A stretch of DNA of 64,000 nucleotides from Lingula anatina (lineage: Eukaryota > Brachiopoda > Lingulata > Lingulida > Lingulidae), in assembly GCF_001039355.2 (NCBI RefSeq), contig NW_019773681.1:476438-540437 (forward strand), written 5' to 3'. Positions within the stretch are counted from its first letter, which is position 1. Every line of letters begins with the position of its first letter. Made by a program: the position numbers and the translations under genes. Below, in pieces: positions 62,773 to 64,000 of this stretch. The notes below the pieces were generated by a model. It was not told the origin of the DNA. It did no database searches and worked only from the letters and a program-made list of their open reading frames with translations.

Positions 62773-64000
62773 TGTGTGGGAGTTGAAACATGATGAAATA
62801 TTTGATGTATACTTTTCTTCTCTAAAAAAATGCAATGGTGTATGATTTCTTTAATTGAAGCTGTAAATTTGTAAATGAGCGAGGAATGTGTTTGATGTTC
62901 AGTATGTTTGTAACTTTATACTGGTATTGGTACAATTTATCACCTTTGTGACTGTGCTGCCATCTGTTAGAACTGAAGAAAAACTAGGCACAGGTTATGT
63001 ACACTTTCAGACTTTCATTTTCAACCGTGCTGCCATCTACAATGTATTAGAATTCTTTGCCAATTGGCCAATCAAATATAAGGTACCCTCTGTAGCCCAT
63101 CTGCTAAATGTTAGCCAATGTTTTAACTTATGCTGATACATGTATCCCATTACAAAACCAGATGCTGTATTGCATACAATGCACTAAATCTTAAAGTCAC
63201 GATGAAGTCAAGAATGTGTAAAAGACTTTACACATAAGGGACAAAAATGTCCCATGGGAGTTCTGCTGTTGTAAATTATGTAATAGATTCATTGGAAAAA
63301 ATTTAATTCTTTTAGTGTGTCTTTTTCAGCTAATTTCAGGTGTAACTTTATAAATAAGTTGCCAAAACGGGTTTACTGATTTAAGGGTTCTCATTGTTGA
63401 GATGTAATTAGCAAAATGAAGGCCTTTTTTGAATTTCTGTTTTCGTTTTCTTAGTTTTTAAGAACTAAGGAGTGTCAGTATTTTCTGAGGTTTGGTCTGT
63501 GATTTCCAAATATATGAAAATGCAGAGTAACTTTTTTTTTTTCGTTACAAAAGGGCCTTCTTGATTTGAGTATTAACTCCCTCAACTTGATTGGCCAAAT
63601 GGAGTTGTGCCAGTAGATAAACCCTGTGCCATTGCTTTTGATTGGATGATCTATTATCATATGATTATCATGTGACTACCATGTTGTTACCATGTGATTA
63701 AAACAACACTGCTTTCTTGGCTGCTGTATACTATGGGTCAATGTTTCTTTTCGTGCTGTGCATGTACCTTAAAATTCCATGGATTTAATGTACATCATTT
63801 AAAAGCAGGTATCGCACTGTTGATTGGTGTGACAACGTAGTTCTTGACTCTTCAGTTCTTTCAAAACTACCTTTTTTTCTCAGAGCTTTCATTGATTACC
63901 TATTACATGATCACTCAGAGAAATGATGTTGTTATGCCGTAATTGATGTACATTTTATGGCGGGAAATGACAAAGTGCTGCCCCCTGTTTGTAGATGATG
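62773..64000 (+). other. IRS 3' UTR and downstream flank
   Basis: This is non-coding sequence after the IRS stop. No canonical AATAAA was noticed; an ATTAAA at 63697-63702 is the best poly(A)-signal candidate, but it has not been tested. The phrase gtgctgccatct recurs at about 62954 and 63027, with a variant gtgctgcccc at about 63974; it also occurs in the 22.8 kb repeat. The transcript end cannot be fixed from sequence alone. Confidence 0.5.

Overview
This is an animal (eukaryotic) genomic window. It is AT-rich and packed with microsatellites, poly(A)/poly(T) runs, tandem duplications and short palindromic DNA elements. Only one protein-coding gene can be supported, and it is split by GT-AG introns. 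Repeat content and the divergence of the protein from vertebrate homologues suggest an invertebrate, possibly a marine mollusc or another lophotrochozoan. That placement is an inference: no taxonomic marker is present. There are no bacterial features, operons or CRISPR arrays.

The gene is an insulin receptor substrate (IRS) homologue on the + strand. Eight coding exons lie between 56057 and 62772, and the stop codon is at 62770-62772. They encode about 1,080 residues: a complete or nearly complete PTB domain, a long Ser/Arg-rich disordered region, and a tail with many Tyr-x-x-Met motifs (PI3K p85 SH2 sites) plus Tyr-(Leu/Ile/Val)-type SH2 sites. The N-terminal PH domain of the IRS family was not found, so the 5' exons probably lie left of the window. 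If so, most or all of 1-56056 is one very large intron, or intron plus 5' flank. The introns inside the gene are only 0.3-1.1 kb.

The upstream 56 kb holds: a four-unit ~250 bp tandem array (745-1720); a 154 bp inverted-repeat element (2773-2926); a dispersed family of ~200-230 bp foldback elements (eight copies found, one inside a PTB-domain intron at 56434-56645); a near-perfect 257 bp palindrome flanked by TTA (33078-33334); an ~860 bp element with inverted ends flanked by TTAA (34957-35826); several minisatellites, including three perfect 40 bp units at 39901-40020; and three tandem duplications (18.5-19.4, 19.5-20.7 and 43.06-48.5 kb) whose junctions fall on runs of N. The N coincidence makes these three duplications suspect as assembly artefacts or unmerged haplotypes. 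One copy of the 2.65 kb duplication carries a clean 159 bp transposon insertion with a target duplication; the other copy is the empty site.

The most notable biological observations are a decayed duplicate of IRS exon 4 lying in the next intron at exactly +232 bp, a run of in-frame skippable exons that carry phosphotyrosine motifs, and the foldback-element family.
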